Shown: piece by piece, positions 16,709 to 24,752 of the stretch
How positions within the stretch are numbered: the first letter of the stretch is position 1
How the letters are laid out: each line of letters starts with the position of its first letter
NCBI GenBank assembly: GCA_035555435.1
Contig: DATMGN010000016.1
Location: forward strand, 1 to 64,000
Source: 73-13 sp035555435
GTDB taxonomy: Bacteria; Actinomycetota; Actinomycetes; Actinomycetales; Microbacteriaceae
DNA length: 64,000 nt
Reading direction: 5' to 3'
Notes under the pieces: model-generated
Databases searched by the model: none
Seen by the model: the letters and a program-made list of their open reading frames with translations, nothing else
What the model was told of the DNA's origin: nothing
Position numbers and translations under genes: made by a program

Positions 16709-17152
16709 ATGGCTGACGACAGCGACGGCGTGGACGGGGTCGACATCGACAACGGCCTGCTCGACGACGACGACACCCTCGACGGACGCGGGGTCGATGT
16801 CCTCGACGAGGGCTACACGGTGCCGGAACGGCCGTGGGAGCGGGACCACTACGGGGTCACGGCGCGGGAGGCGCACGATCACGAGAGCCTCGCCGGCCGC
16901 CTGGCCCGGGAGTTGCCCGACGTGGGGGACACCGACGACGGCGACGGACTCGGCGACACCCCGGGCACCGACGGCGAGCTGTACGACGACGAGGTCGGTG
17001 TCGTCCGCTCCGGGCGCCTGGTGGACGTCGAACCCGCCGGCGAGTGGGACGATTTCGCCTACCTCAACGCCGTCGATGTCGGGAGGGACGGCGGCGCGGC
17101 CAGCGCCGAGGAAGCGGCCGTCCACATCGTGCGCGACCCCGACGACGCGTGA
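16709..17152 (+). CDS. DUF5709 acidic protein
   Basis: A 147-residue, strongly acidic protein that matches the actinobacterial DUF5709 pattern: LDEGYTVPERPWERDHYGVTAREAHDHESLAGRLARELPD and an AEEAAVHIV tail. The function is unknown; these proteins are often found near stress genes. An AGGAG site precedes the ATG at 16709. Same direction as the redox genes around it. Confidence 0.8.
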   Translation: MADDSDGVDGVDIDNGLLDDDDTLDGRGVDVLDEGYTVPERPWERDHYGVTAREAHDHESLAGRLARELPDVGDTDDGDGLGDTPGTDGELYDDEVGVVRSGRLVDVEPAGEWDDFAYLNAVDVGRDGGAASAEEAAVHIVRDPDDA

Positions 17153-17166
17153 GAAGGGAAACCGAG

Positions 17167-17697
17167 ATGACGACCGAGCCGCAGCGGGCGATCCTCGCCG
17201 GAGGCTGCTTCTGGGGGATGCAGGATCTCATCCGCTCCCGTCCCGGCGTGCTGTCCACGCGTGTGGGCTACACCGGCGGTGACACCCCGAACGCCACCTA
17301 CCGCAACCACGGCTCACACGCCGAGGCCATCGAGATCACCTACGACCCGGCCGCGACGACCTACCGCGACCTGCTGGAGTTCTTCTTCCAGATCCACGAT
17401 CCCAGCACACCGAACAGGCAGGGCAACGACGTCGGCACGTCCTACCGGTCGGCGATCTTCTACCTCGACGACGAGCAGCGCAGGGTCGCCGAGGACACGA
17501 TCGCCGACGTCGACGCATCGGGGCTGTGGCCGGGCAAGGTCGTCACCGAGGTCGCGCCCGCCGGTCCCTTCTGGGAGGCCGAGCCCGAACACCAGGACTA
17601 CCTGCTGCGCTACCCGCACGGCTACACCTGCCACTTCCCGCGGCCGGGCTGGGTGCTGCCGCGACGCCGTGACGTCGCGTCGCAGCCGTCGACCTGA
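17167..17697 (+). CDS. msrA: Peptide methionine-S-sulfoxide reductase MsrA
   Basis: A 176-residue MsrA that reduces the S-epimer of methionine sulfoxide in oxidised proteins. The catalytic cysteine C14 is in GCFWGM. The family blocks VGYTGGDTPNATYRNHGSHAEAIEI, FFFQIHDPST and GTSYRSAIFY are present, and FWEAEPEHQDYL closes the active site. A C-terminal cysteine in GYTCHFPRPGW could resolve the disulfide. The ATG at 17167 is 14 bp after the DUF5709 gene, so the two share a transcript. Confidence 0.95.
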   Translation: MTTEPQRAILAGGCFWGMQDLIRSRPGVLSTRVGYTGGDTPNATYRNHGSHAEAIEITYDPAATTYRDLLEFFFQIHDPSTPNRQGNDVGTSYRSAIFYLDDEQRRVAEDTIADVDASGLWPGKVVTEVAPAGPFWEAEPEHQDYLLRYPHGYTCHFPRPGWVLPRRRDVASQPST

Positions 17698-17711
17698 CGC
17701 TCGGCCACACC

Positions 17712-18341
17712 GTGGACGGATCGGCGACCGGGACGAGCACCGCACTGGAGCGGATCCGGGAGGAGATCATCGCGGACCCGGCCAACCGGGCCGCGACGGC
17801 CGCGGGACTGCAGCCGATCTACACCGCGCACCCGCAGGCCCGGATCGTGCTGATCGGGCAGGCCCCGGGAACGCGCGCGCAGCACAGCGGCATCCCCTGG
17901 AACGACCCGAGCGGGGTGACGCTGCGGCGCTGGCTCGGGGTCACCGACGACGAGTTCTACGACCCGACACTGTTCGCGATCCTGCCGATGGACTTCTACT
18001 TCCCGGGCAAGGGCGCCCACGGTGACCTGCCGCCGCGCCCCGACGTCGCACCACGCTGGCATCCGCGGCTGCTCACGGAGCTGCCGCACGTCCGGCTCAC
18101 GGTCCTGATCGGCCGCTACGCGCAGAAGCACTACCTTCCCGGCACCACCGGAACCACCCTCACCGACACGGTCCGGGCCTTCCGCGACCACCTCCCCGAC
18201 CGCATGCCCCTCGTCCACCCGTCGCCGCTGAACTTCCGTTGGCAGACCCGGAATCCGTGGTTCGCTGAGGAGGCCCTCCCGGCCCTGCGCGCTCGCGTGC
18301 AGGCGGTGCTCGGAACCCGCACCGACCCGGACGGGCGGTGA
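17712..18341 (+). CDS. Uracil-DNA-glycosylase superfamily protein
   Basis: A 209-residue protein of the UDG fold. Motif 1 is IGQAPGTRAQHSGIPWNDPSG and motif 2 is HPSPLNFRWQTRNPWF. No iron-sulfur cysteines are seen, unlike family 4 and 5 enzymes. It resembles the group annotated as uracil-DNA glycosylase family proteins in many bacteria, whose glycosylase activity is often untested. GTG start 14 bp after msrA. Its end overlaps the next frame slightly. Confidence 0.8.
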   Translation: MDGSATGTSTALERIREEIIADPANRAATAAGLQPIYTAHPQARIVLIGQAPGTRAQHSGIPWNDPSGVTLRRWLGVTDDEFYDPTLFAILPMDFYFPGKGAHGDLPPRPDVAPRWHPRLLTELPHVRLTVLIGRYAQKHYLPGTTGTTLTDTVRAFRDHLPDRMPLVHPSPLNFRWQTRNPWFAEEALPALRARVQAVLGTRTDPDGR

Positions 18342-18397
18342 CGACGGCACGCGCGGACACGGGCCGCGGCGCGACGACACGACGGAACAGGGAGCTC

Positions 18398-19297
18398 ATG
18401 AGCAGCGAGGAACGGGCGCAGGTGACCGAGGACCTGACCGACAACACCGCCGAGAGCCGCTTCGAGCTCCGTCGCGACGGCGAGCTCGTCGGGTGGCTCT
18501 ACTACCGCCACCTGCGGCCCGACCGGTACGCACTGCTGCACACCGAGGTCGAGCCGAGTCATCGACGTCAGGGCGTCGCCGGTGCGACGGTGCGCCGGGT
18601 GCTCGACGAGATCCGCGCCCGGGGAGGCACCGTCACGGCGATCTGCTCCTTCGTCGTCGACTTCCTGTCGCGGACGACGGGCTACGCCGACCTCCTCGAC
18701 CCGCGGCACCCGGGATACTCCGATCGCGCGGCCGCCGAGGCCGCACGCCGCGAGCAAGCCGACGGGCGGGGTGTCGCCGAGCACGCCGTCTCGTTCGAAC
18801 GGCCGTCGCAGGAGGCGACGCGGAAGGAGGCGGACATGAGCGCAACCGACGAGCGGATCGTCGCGACCGCACGAGCGACACTGCCGGCCACGAACCGGCT
18901 CGAGACCGAGATCCGGGCCGGGGACTTCGTGGGTGTGGCCGACGATCCGGCCGTCGGCACGCCGGGGGCGGGCCCGACCCCGACCGAGTACCTGATGATG
19001 GCGCTCGCCTCGTGCACGGCCATCACGCTGCGGAGCTATGCCGACCGCAAGTACGACTACGCCGGCGACATCACCGTGGACGTCACCTACCACGAGCCGA
19101 CGACCGTCGGGGCCTCCCGATATCTCCACCGCACCATCCGGCTGTCGGAGGAGGTCCCCGAGCAGGACTTCCAGTCGATGATCAACATCGTCGAGAAGAC
19201 ACCGGTCACCCTGCTGCTCCAGTTCGCCTGGAGTGTCCGGACCGAGATCGCGAACGGTCCCGCCGACACCACCACCGTTCCGACGACGGCCTCCTGA
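18398..19297 (+). CDS. GNAT acetyltransferase (YjdJ-like) fused in frame to an OsmC peroxiredoxin-like domain
   Basis: One uninterrupted 299-residue frame. Residues about 1-120 form a GCN5-type N-acetyltransferase (LLHTEVEPSHRRQGVAGATVRRVLDEIRARG, the acetyl-CoA loop). Residues about 147-299 form an OsmC-family protein (TPTEYLMMALASCTAITLRSYADRK, with the family cysteine). A GGGAG site precedes the ATG at 18398. Inside the frame, GAAGGAGG stands just before a second ATG at 18836 that begins the OsmC part. A free OsmC could therefore be made as well as the fusion. The two are usually separate proteins. Confidence 0.8.
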   Translation: MSSEERAQVTEDLTDNTAESRFELRRDGELVGWLYYRHLRPDRYALLHTEVEPSHRRQGVAGATVRRVLDEIRARGGTVTAICSFVVDFLSRTTGYADLLDPRHPGYSDRAAAEAARREQADGRGVAEHAVSFERPSQEATRKEADMSATDERIVATARATLPATNRLETEIRAGDFVGVADDPAVGTPGAGPTPTEYLMMALASCTAITLRSYADRKYDYAGDITVDVTYHEPTTVGASRYLHRTIRLSEEVPEQDFQSMINIVEKTPVTLLLQFAWSVRTEIANGPADTTTVPTTAS

Positions 19298-19329
19298 CCC
19301 GGGCCGGCACGACGCCCGTCCGGCCTGGG
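19298..19329 (+). terminator. Stem-loop after the GNAT-OsmC gene
   Basis: CCCGGGCCGG (19298-19307) pairs with CCGGCCTGGG (19320-19329) across a 12-nt loop, allowing one G-U pair. It starts right at the stop codon, and no T-run follows. The remaining gap to 19431 holds nothing else that I can support. Confidence 0.5.
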
Positions 19330-19431
19330 CAGGAGGTCCTCGCCTGCGACGCCGCCTGTGCCGCGCCCGGGGCCGCCGTGATCCGGACCTCTCCGGACGT
19401 CATCCGACAACGGTTCAGGACGGTGCCGAGG

Positions 19432-19761
19432 TCATTTCCGGTAGCGGCCGACGAAGCCGCTGCCACGGTTGTCGCCGACGAATCGAATTCCCACGACCTC
19501 GTCCTCGACGACGATCCAGTAGAGGTCGTAGCAGGCACGAAAGTCCGGAGGCCAGAACGAGCAGAAACGGCCGTCGCCGCCGATGTACCAATTTCCCTCG
19601 GTCGGCCGACCGCGGTCGACGTACGTCGTCGCACCTGACGGCTCGAAGGTCTGCACGGAACCGTCCTCGAAGACGAATGTTCCCGCGAGCAGGGCCGCGC
19701 GGATGTGCTCGGTGGCCACGACGGCGCCGTCCGCGGCACCGATGTCGCTCAACGTGGTCAT
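19432..19761 (-). CDS. Small unknown protein translationally coupled to ctaD
   Basis: A 109-residue protein of unknown function. The second half is beta-rich and aromatic with two cysteines (GRFCSFWPPDFRACYDLYWIVVEDEVVGIRFVG), faintly like DUF995 or lipocalin-type domains. There is no signal peptide or membrane helix. The ATG overlaps the ctaD stop (ATGA) and has a strong AGGAGG site, so it is made together with CtaD. In standard actinobacterial oxidase operons ctaF would occupy this position; this is not CtaF. Confidence 0.65.
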   Translation of the reverse strand: MTTLSDIGAADGAVVATEHIRAALLAGTFVFEDGSVQTFEPSGATTYVDRGRPTEGNWYIGGDGRFCSFWPPDFRACYDLYWIVVEDEVVGIRFVGDNRGSGFVGRYRK

Positions 19762-21509
19762 TGCTCCTCCTGGTGCTCCAGCTGACCGGTGGTCATGTCT
19801 CCGCGGGTGAGGCGGCTCCGCGCCGGAGCCGCTGTCCCGCTGTGGGCCTCGTCGCGGAACTGCTCGACCAGGTGCGGGTAGTGCAGCTCGAACGCCGGCC
19901 GCTCGGACCGGATCCGGGGCAGCTCGGTGAAGTTGTGCCGCGGCGGCGGGCAGGAGGTGGCCCACTCCAGCGAGTTCCCGAAACCCCACGGGTCGTCGAC
20001 GGTCACCACTCGTCCGTAGCGGTAGGAACGGAACACGTTCCAGATGAACGGCAGCGTCGAGGCCCCCAGGACGAACGCGCCGATCGAGGAGACCGTGTTC
20101 AGCGTGGTGAACCCGTCGGTCGGCAGATAGTCCGCGTAGCGGCGCGGCATGCCCTCGTTGCCCAGCCAGTGCTGCACCAGGAACGTCGTGTGGAACCCGA
20201 AGAACGTCAGCCAGAAATGGACCTTGCCCAGCGTCTCGTCCATCATCCGGCCGGTCATCTTCGGGAACCAGAAGTAGATCCCGGCATAGGTGGCGAACAC
20301 GATCGTCCCGAACAGCACGTAGTGGAAGTGCGCCACCACGAAGTAGCTGTCGGACACGTGGAAGTCCAGCGGCGGCGAGGCCAGCAGGATGCCCGTCAGA
20401 CCACCGAACAGGAACGTCGCCAGGAAGCCGACGGAGAACAGCATCGGCGTCTCGAACGTCAGCTTGCCCTTCCACATCGTGCCGATCCAGTTGACGAACT
20501 TGACACCCGTCGGGATCGCGATGAGGAACGTGGTGAAGGAGAAGAACGCCAGCAGCACCGCGCCGGTGGCGTAGAGGTGGTGCGCCCACACCGCGACCGA
20601 CAGGGCCGCGATGGAGATCGTCGCGTAGATCAGGCCCTTGTAGCCGAACAGTGGCTTGCGGCTGAACACCGGGAGGACCTCCGAGACGATCCCGAAGAAG
20701 GGGATCGCGACGATGTAGACCTCGGGATGGCCGAAGAACCAGAACATGTGCTGCCACAGGATCGCCCCGCCGTTGGCCGGGTCGAACACGTGCGCCCCGA
20801 GGTGCCGGTCCGCCAGCATCCCGAACAGGCCCACGGTCAGGACCGGGAACGCGATGAGGATCAGGATGGCCGTCACGAAGATGTTCCACGTGAAGATCGG
20901 CATCCGGAACATCGTCATGCCGGGCGCGCGCAGGCAGACGATCGTGGTGATGAAGTTGACGCCACCGAGGATCGTCCCCAATCCGGACACGATCAACCCG
21001 GCGAGCCACAGGTCGCTGCCCGCTCCGGGGGAGTACTGCGCCGAATGCAGCGGCGCATAGGCGAACCAGCCGAACGCCGCGGGCCCACCGGGTGTCAGGA
21101 ACCCCGACAGGACGATCAGGCTGCCGAACAGGAACAACCAGTACGACAGAGCGTTGAGCCGCGGGAACGCGACGTCGGGGGCCCCGATCTGCAGCGGCAC
21201 GATGTAGTTGGCGAAGCCGAACAGGATCGGCGTCGCGTACAGCAGCAGCATCGCCGTGCCGTGCATCGTGAACAGCTGGTTGTACTGCTCGCCCGTCTGC
21301 ACGATGTCGAGGCCCGGAAGCGCCAGCTGACCACGGATGATCAGCGCCATGACGCCGCCGATCAGGAAGAACATGAACGACGTCACGAGGTAGAGGTGGC
21401 CGATGATCTTGTGATCGGTCGACGTCACCCACTTGACGAAGACGTTGCCCTTGCGCTCGACCTTGCGGCCCGGGACGAGTCCGGTCGAGGGATTCAGCGT
21501 CGCGGTCAT
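19758..21509 (-). CDS. ctaD: Cytochrome c oxidase subunit I
   Basis: A 583-residue, twelve-helix catalytic subunit of the aa3 oxidase. Haem and copper ligands are visible: H83 in FTMHGT, the GHPEVY CuB/cross-link motif, the adjacent HH in WAHHLY, and HFHYVL binding both haems. The ATG follows the ctaC stop by one base with an AGGAGAG site in the ctaC end. The N-terminal third reads like Microbacteriaceae CtaD and the C-terminal tail (ELPRIRSERPAFELHYPHLVEQ) like Pseudonocardia or mycobacterial CtaD. The gene may therefore be a hybrid across an assembly or recombination join; that judgement is from memory of the families. Confidence 0.95.
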   Translation of the reverse strand: MTATLNPSTGLVPGRKVERKGNVFVKWVTSTDHKIIGHLYLVTSFMFFLIGGVMALIIRGQLALPGLDIVQTGEQYNQLFTMHGTAMLLLYATPILFGFANYIVPLQIGAPDVAFPRLNALSYWLFLFGSLIVLSGFLTPGGPAAFGWFAYAPLHSAQYSPGAGSDLWLAGLIVSGLGTILGGVNFITTIVCLRAPGMTMFRMPIFTWNIFVTAILILIAFPVLTVGLFGMLADRHLGAHVFDPANGGAILWQHMFWFFGHPEVYIVAIPFFGIVSEVLPVFSRKPLFGYKGLIYATISIAALSVAVWAHHLYATGAVLLAFFSFTTFLIAIPTGVKFVNWIGTMWKGKLTFETPMLFSVGFLATFLFGGLTGILLASPPLDFHVSDSYFVVAHFHYVLFGTIVFATYAGIYFWFPKMTGRMMDETLGKVHFWLTFFGFHTTFLVQHWLGNEGMPRRYADYLPTDGFTTLNTVSSIGAFVLGASTLPFIWNVFRSYRYGRVVTVDDPWGFGNSLEWATSCPPPRHNFTELPRIRSERPAFELHYPHLVEQFRDEAHSGTAAPARSRLTRGDMTTGQLEHQEEQ

Positions 21510-21510
21510 G

Positions 21511-22404
21511 TCAGCTCTCCTCGTGTCCGGCGACCGGCGTCATGCCGCCCGACGGGAAGTTCTGGTTGCGGTCGAGGTCCTCGCCGAGCTCGCCGACGTA
21601 ACCGGCGGCCGCGAGCTCGTCGAGATGCGCCTGGAAGGCCTCGGGTTCGACGACGTTGACCTTGAAGAGCATCTGGGAGTGGTACTCGCCGCAGAGCTCG
21701 GCGCACTTGCCGTAGAACTCGCCGACCTTCGTCGGGACGAAGTACATCGCGTTGTCCTCGCCGGGGATCATGTCCTTCTTGTAGAGGAAGTCCACGACCC
21801 AGAACGAGTGGATGACGTCGCGCGCGCCGAGGTTGATCTTGACCTGCTTGCCGACCGGCAGCCACAGGGTCGGGACCGACTCGCCGTCGATCTGACCGTT
21901 GGCGAGGATCTGCGCCTGGATGCCCGCGGGCTCGTGCACCGCCTCGTCGACCTCGGGGCTGAGCTGGTAGTTGAAGTCCCACGACCACTGCTTGCCGTAC
22001 GCCAGGATCTCGACCTCGGGGTCGTGCGGCTGCTCGATCGAGGTCTGCTCCTTCGCGGTGAACGCGAAGAACCCGATGATGAAGATGAACGGGATGATCG
22101 TGTACGCGATCTCGATCGGCATGTTGTAGCGCATCTGCACCGGCATGCCGGTCTGTCCGCGGCGACGCCGGTAGACGATGACGGCCCAGAGCATGAGGCC
22201 CCAGGTCAGCAGGCCGATGATCAGGAGAATGAGCCACGCGGCCGTCCACATGGCGATGATCCCCGGGGTGTGGTTGGTCGTGTCGACCCCATCACCCGGC
22301 AGGAATCCCTGCAGCTCCTGCTGCGTGCACCCCGCGAGGACCACCGCTGCTGCGATGCCGATCGGGAGTGCCGCCCACCTCATCAGACGGCGATTCGAAC
22401 TCAC
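21511..22404 (-). CDS. ctaC: Cytochrome c oxidase subunit II
   Basis: A 297-residue lipoprotein-type subunit II. The lipobox LAGC ends at C26, two transmembrane helices lie at about 48-120, and the CuA cupredoxin domain follows, with the binuclear copper motif CAELCGEYHSQM and the upstream HSFWV histidine. It takes electrons from the cytochrome bc1-cc complex. The GTG at 22404 is supported by TAGGGT 7 nt upstream (22412-22417); an ATG lies 7 codons later. Second gene of the erpA-ctaC-ctaD run. Confidence 0.95.
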   Translation of the reverse strand: MSSNRRLMRWAALPIGIAAAVVLAGCTQQELQGFLPGDGVDTTNHTPGIIAMWTAAWLILLIIGLLTWGLMLWAVIVYRRRRGQTGMPVQMRYNMPIEIAYTIIPFIFIIGFFAFTAKEQTSIEQPHDPEVEILAYGKQWSWDFNYQLSPEVDEAVHEPAGIQAQILANGQIDGESVPTLWLPVGKQVKINLGARDVIHSFWVVDFLYKKDMIPGEDNAMYFVPTKVGEFYGKCAELCGEYHSQMLFKVNVVEPEAFQAHLDELAAAGYVGELGEDLDRNQNFPSGGMTPVAGHEES

Positions 22405-22422
22405 AGCTTCAACCCTACCGGG

Positions 22423-22794
22423 TCAGTGGAACGAGTCGCCGCAGGCGCAGGACCCGGCCGCGTTGGGATTGTCGATCGTGAAGCCCTGCTTCTGGATCGT
22501 GTCCTCGAAGTCGATGACGGCGCCCTCCAGGTAGGGGGTGCTCATCCTGTCGACGATGACCTCGACGCCGTCGCCGAACTCGACGATCGCGTCCCCGTCG
22601 AGCTCGCGCTCGTCGAAGTAGAGCTGGTAGACGAGCCCCGAGCAGCCGCCGGGCTGGACGGCCAGGCGCAGGCGCAGGTCGTCGCGGCCCTCCTGCTCGA
22701 GCAGCCGCGTGACCTTGTCTGCGGCGGTCGCGGTGAGCTTGACGCCGTGCAATGGGGCGTCCGTCGTCGTGGTGGCGAGCATGGCGTCGGTCAT
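22423..22794 (-). CDS. erpA: A-type iron-sulfur cluster carrier (ErpA/IscA family)
   Basis: A 123-residue HesB-type carrier that delivers Fe-S clusters to apoproteins. The three cluster cysteines are in GGCSGLVY and SCACGDSF near the end. TAAACT (22801-22806) lies 6 nt before the ATG, so the message is probably leaderless. The position directly ahead of ctaC is conserved in actinobacteria. Confidence 0.92.
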   Translation of the reverse strand: MTDAMLATTTTDAPLHGVKLTATAADKVTRLLEQEGRDDLRLRLAVQPGGCSGLVYQLYFDERELDGDAIVEFGDGVEVIVDRMSTPYLEGAVIDFEDTIQKQGFTIDNPNAAGSCACGDSFH

Positions 22795-22803
22795 GCCCCC
22801 AGT

Positions 22804-24213
22804 TTACTCCGCCTGCGCGTCGAGCGCGGCGAGGAAGAGCGCCTCCGAGACGATCGCCTTGCGGAACACGCCGAGATGCAGCGACTCGTTCGGGCTATGC
22901 GCGCGCGTGTCGGCATCCTCGACGCCCGTCACGAGGATCTGCGCGGTCGGGAACACGTCGACGAGCTCCGCGATGAACGGGATCGAGCCGCCGACGCCCA
23001 TCTCGACGGTCGGCGCCCCCCATCCGGCGCTGAGGGCGTCTTTTGCGAGATGGAAGAGCGCCGCGTCCGTGTCGACGAGGAACGGCTCGCCGAGATCGAC
23101 CTGATCGAACGAGACCTGCGCGCCGAACGGCACGTGCGCCTCGATGTGCCGCCGGACCGCCTCGAAGGCCTCCGCCGCGGGCTGTCCCGGCGCGATCCGC
23201 ACGCTGACCTTGGCGCGCAGGGCCGGGCTCAGCGTGTTGGAGGCATGCAGCACGCTCGGCAAGTCCATCCCCGTGACCGTGATCGCCGGCTGATGCCAGA
23301 TCCGGTCGAGCACGGGTCCGCGCCCGAGCTCGCGCACGCCCTCGGGCAGACCCGCCTCGGCGCGCAGCTGCGCCTCGGGGTAGTCGGGCACCTCAGCCAC
23401 ACGACGGCGCAGGCCGTCCACCGCGACCGAGCCGTCTTCATCCCAGAGCGTCGCGAAGGTGCGGATCGCCGCGAGCGTCGCGTCCGGCACCGCTCCCCCG
23501 TACATGCCCGAGTGGGAGGCGTGCTCGAGGGTGCGGAAGGTGACGACGAAGGTCGCATTGCCGCGGAGCGCGACCGTGATCGCCGGCGTCTCGACGTCCC
23601 AGTTGCCGGAGTCCGCGACGACGATCGCGTCCGCCTGGAGCGCGTCGCGATGACGCGCCAGGAAGTCCTTGAACGACGGCGAGCCGAACTCCTCCTCGCC
23701 CTCGATGAAGACCGAGATTCCGAGGTCGAGCTCGCCGATCGCCTGCGTCAGCGCGCGGATCGCCGCGACGTGCGCCATGACGCCGGCCTTGTCGTCCGCG
23801 GTCCCGCGGCCATAGAGCCGGTCGCCGTGCTCGGTCGGGCGCAGCACCGGCTCGTACGGGGCCGTGTCCCAGTCCTCCTCGCGGCCGGGCGGCTGCACGT
23901 CGTGATGCGCGTAGAGCAGCACCGTCTTCGCGCCGTTGCGTGCCGCCCGGCGGGCGAGCACGGCCGGTTGCCCCGGGGCGCCGTCCGGCTTCGCCGCGCG
24001 CTCGATCGACACCTTCTCGAAGACGCCGAGGCCGCGCAGGAGCTCGGCGACCGCGTTTGCGCTCGCCTCGACGTGCGCCGGGTCGAACCCGTCCCACGAC
24101 ACCGAGGGGATGCGCACGAGGCGCGACAGGTCAGCCACGGCCGACGGCATGCCCCCGAGCACCGCGGCCTCGATCGCGCTCTTGACGGCCGGGTCAGGGA
24201 GATGGGCGCTCAT
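22804..24213 (-). CDS. M20-family metallodipeptidase
   Basis: A 469-residue M20 peptidase (carnosinase/DapE-like fold). The di-zinc motifs are YAHHDVQPPG, GRGTADDKAGVMAH and IEGEEEFGSPSF, with the catalytic glutamate in the EEE run. The lid domain contains TLEHASHSGMYGGAVPDA. It hydrolyses dipeptides in the cytosol. TAAGAT (24221-24226) lies 7 nt before the ATG. The divergent DUF3043 gene uses an overlapping -10 on the other strand. Confidence 0.92.
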   Translation of the reverse strand: MSAHLPDPAVKSAIEAAVLGGMPSAVADLSRLVRIPSVSWDGFDPAHVEASANAVAELLRGLGVFEKVSIERAAKPDGAPGQPAVLARRAARNGAKTVLLYAHHDVQPPGREEDWDTAPYEPVLRPTEHGDRLYGRGTADDKAGVMAHVAAIRALTQAIGELDLGISVFIEGEEEFGSPSFKDFLARHRDALQADAIVVADSGNWDVETPAITVALRGNATFVVTFRTLEHASHSGMYGGAVPDATLAAIRTFATLWDEDGSVAVDGLRRRVAEVPDYPEAQLRAEAGLPEGVRELGRGPVLDRIWHQPAITVTGMDLPSVLHASNTLSPALRAKVSVRIAPGQPAAEAFEAVRRHIEAHVPFGAQVSFDQVDLGEPFLVDTDAALFHLAKDALSAGWGAPTVEMGVGGSIPFIAELVDVFPTAQILVTGVEDADTRAHSPNESLHLGVFRKAIVSEALFLAALDAQAE

Positions 24214-24218
24214 GCGGG

Positions 24219-24226
24219 TAATCTTA
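24219..24226. promoter_or_regulatory. Overlapping divergent -10 elements
   Basis: TAATCT (24219-24224, plus strand) and TAAGAT (24221-24226, minus strand) share four bases in a 20-bp gap between two divergent start codons. The two transcripts would begin within a few bases of their start codons, so RNA polymerase cannot occupy both promoters at once. Confidence 0.45.
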
Positions 24227-24233
24227 AGAGGCC

Positions 24234-24752
24234 ATGTCAGACACCAAGGGGCGCCCGACGCCGACCCGCAAGGAGCGCGAGGCCGCGAACAAGCGGCCCA
24301 TCGTGGTGGCCGACCGCGCCGAGGCGCGGCGCATCAACCGCGAACGCGACCGGGTCGACCGCGCCAAGGCGAACGCCGGCTACGCGGCGGGCGACGAGCG
24401 CTATCTGCCGCTGCGCGACCGCGGGCCGCAGAAGCGCTGGATCCGCGACTACGTGGACGCGCGCCTCTCGGCGGGCGAGTTCGTGATCCCGGTGATGTTC
24501 CTCGTCATCGTCCTCATGTATCTGCCGCTGCCCGAGATCTCCGCCTACTCGACGGTCGCGCTGCTCGGCTACTTCGCGCTCGTCATCATCGACAGCGTCG
24601 TGCTCGGCTTCACCGTGCGCCGCCGGCTCACCGCGAAATACGGGGAGGACAAGGTGGAGAAGGTCCGCTGGTACGCCGCGATGCGCGCGCTGCAGCTGCG
24701 TATGATGCGCATGCCGAAGCCGCAGGTCAAGCGGTTCCAGTTCCCCGACTGA
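24234..24752 (+). CDS. DUF3043 membrane protein
   Basis: A 172-residue actinobacterial protein of the DUF3043 family. A basic N-terminus (KGRPTPTRKEREAANKRPIV) and the conserved core DRGPQKRWIRDYVDARLSAGEFVIPVM precede two transmembrane helices at about 85-130. The function is unknown. This position next to the dipeptidase and oxidase genes is typical. It overlaps the convergent pyrD end by 26 bp. Confidence 0.88.
   Translation: MSDTKGRPTPTRKEREAANKRPIVVADRAEARRINRERDRVDRAKANAGYAAGDERYLPLRDRGPQKRWIRDYVDARLSAGEFVIPVMFLVIVLMYLPLPEISAYSTVALLGYFALVIIDSVVLGFTVRRRLTAKYGEDKVEKVRWYAAMRALQLRMMRMPKPQVKRFQFPD

Noticed and set aside
21433..24486. A 1,017-codon open frame on the plus strand across ctaC, erpA and the dipeptidase
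   Set aside because: It lies opposite three clear genes and has shadow composition with no recognisable motif.
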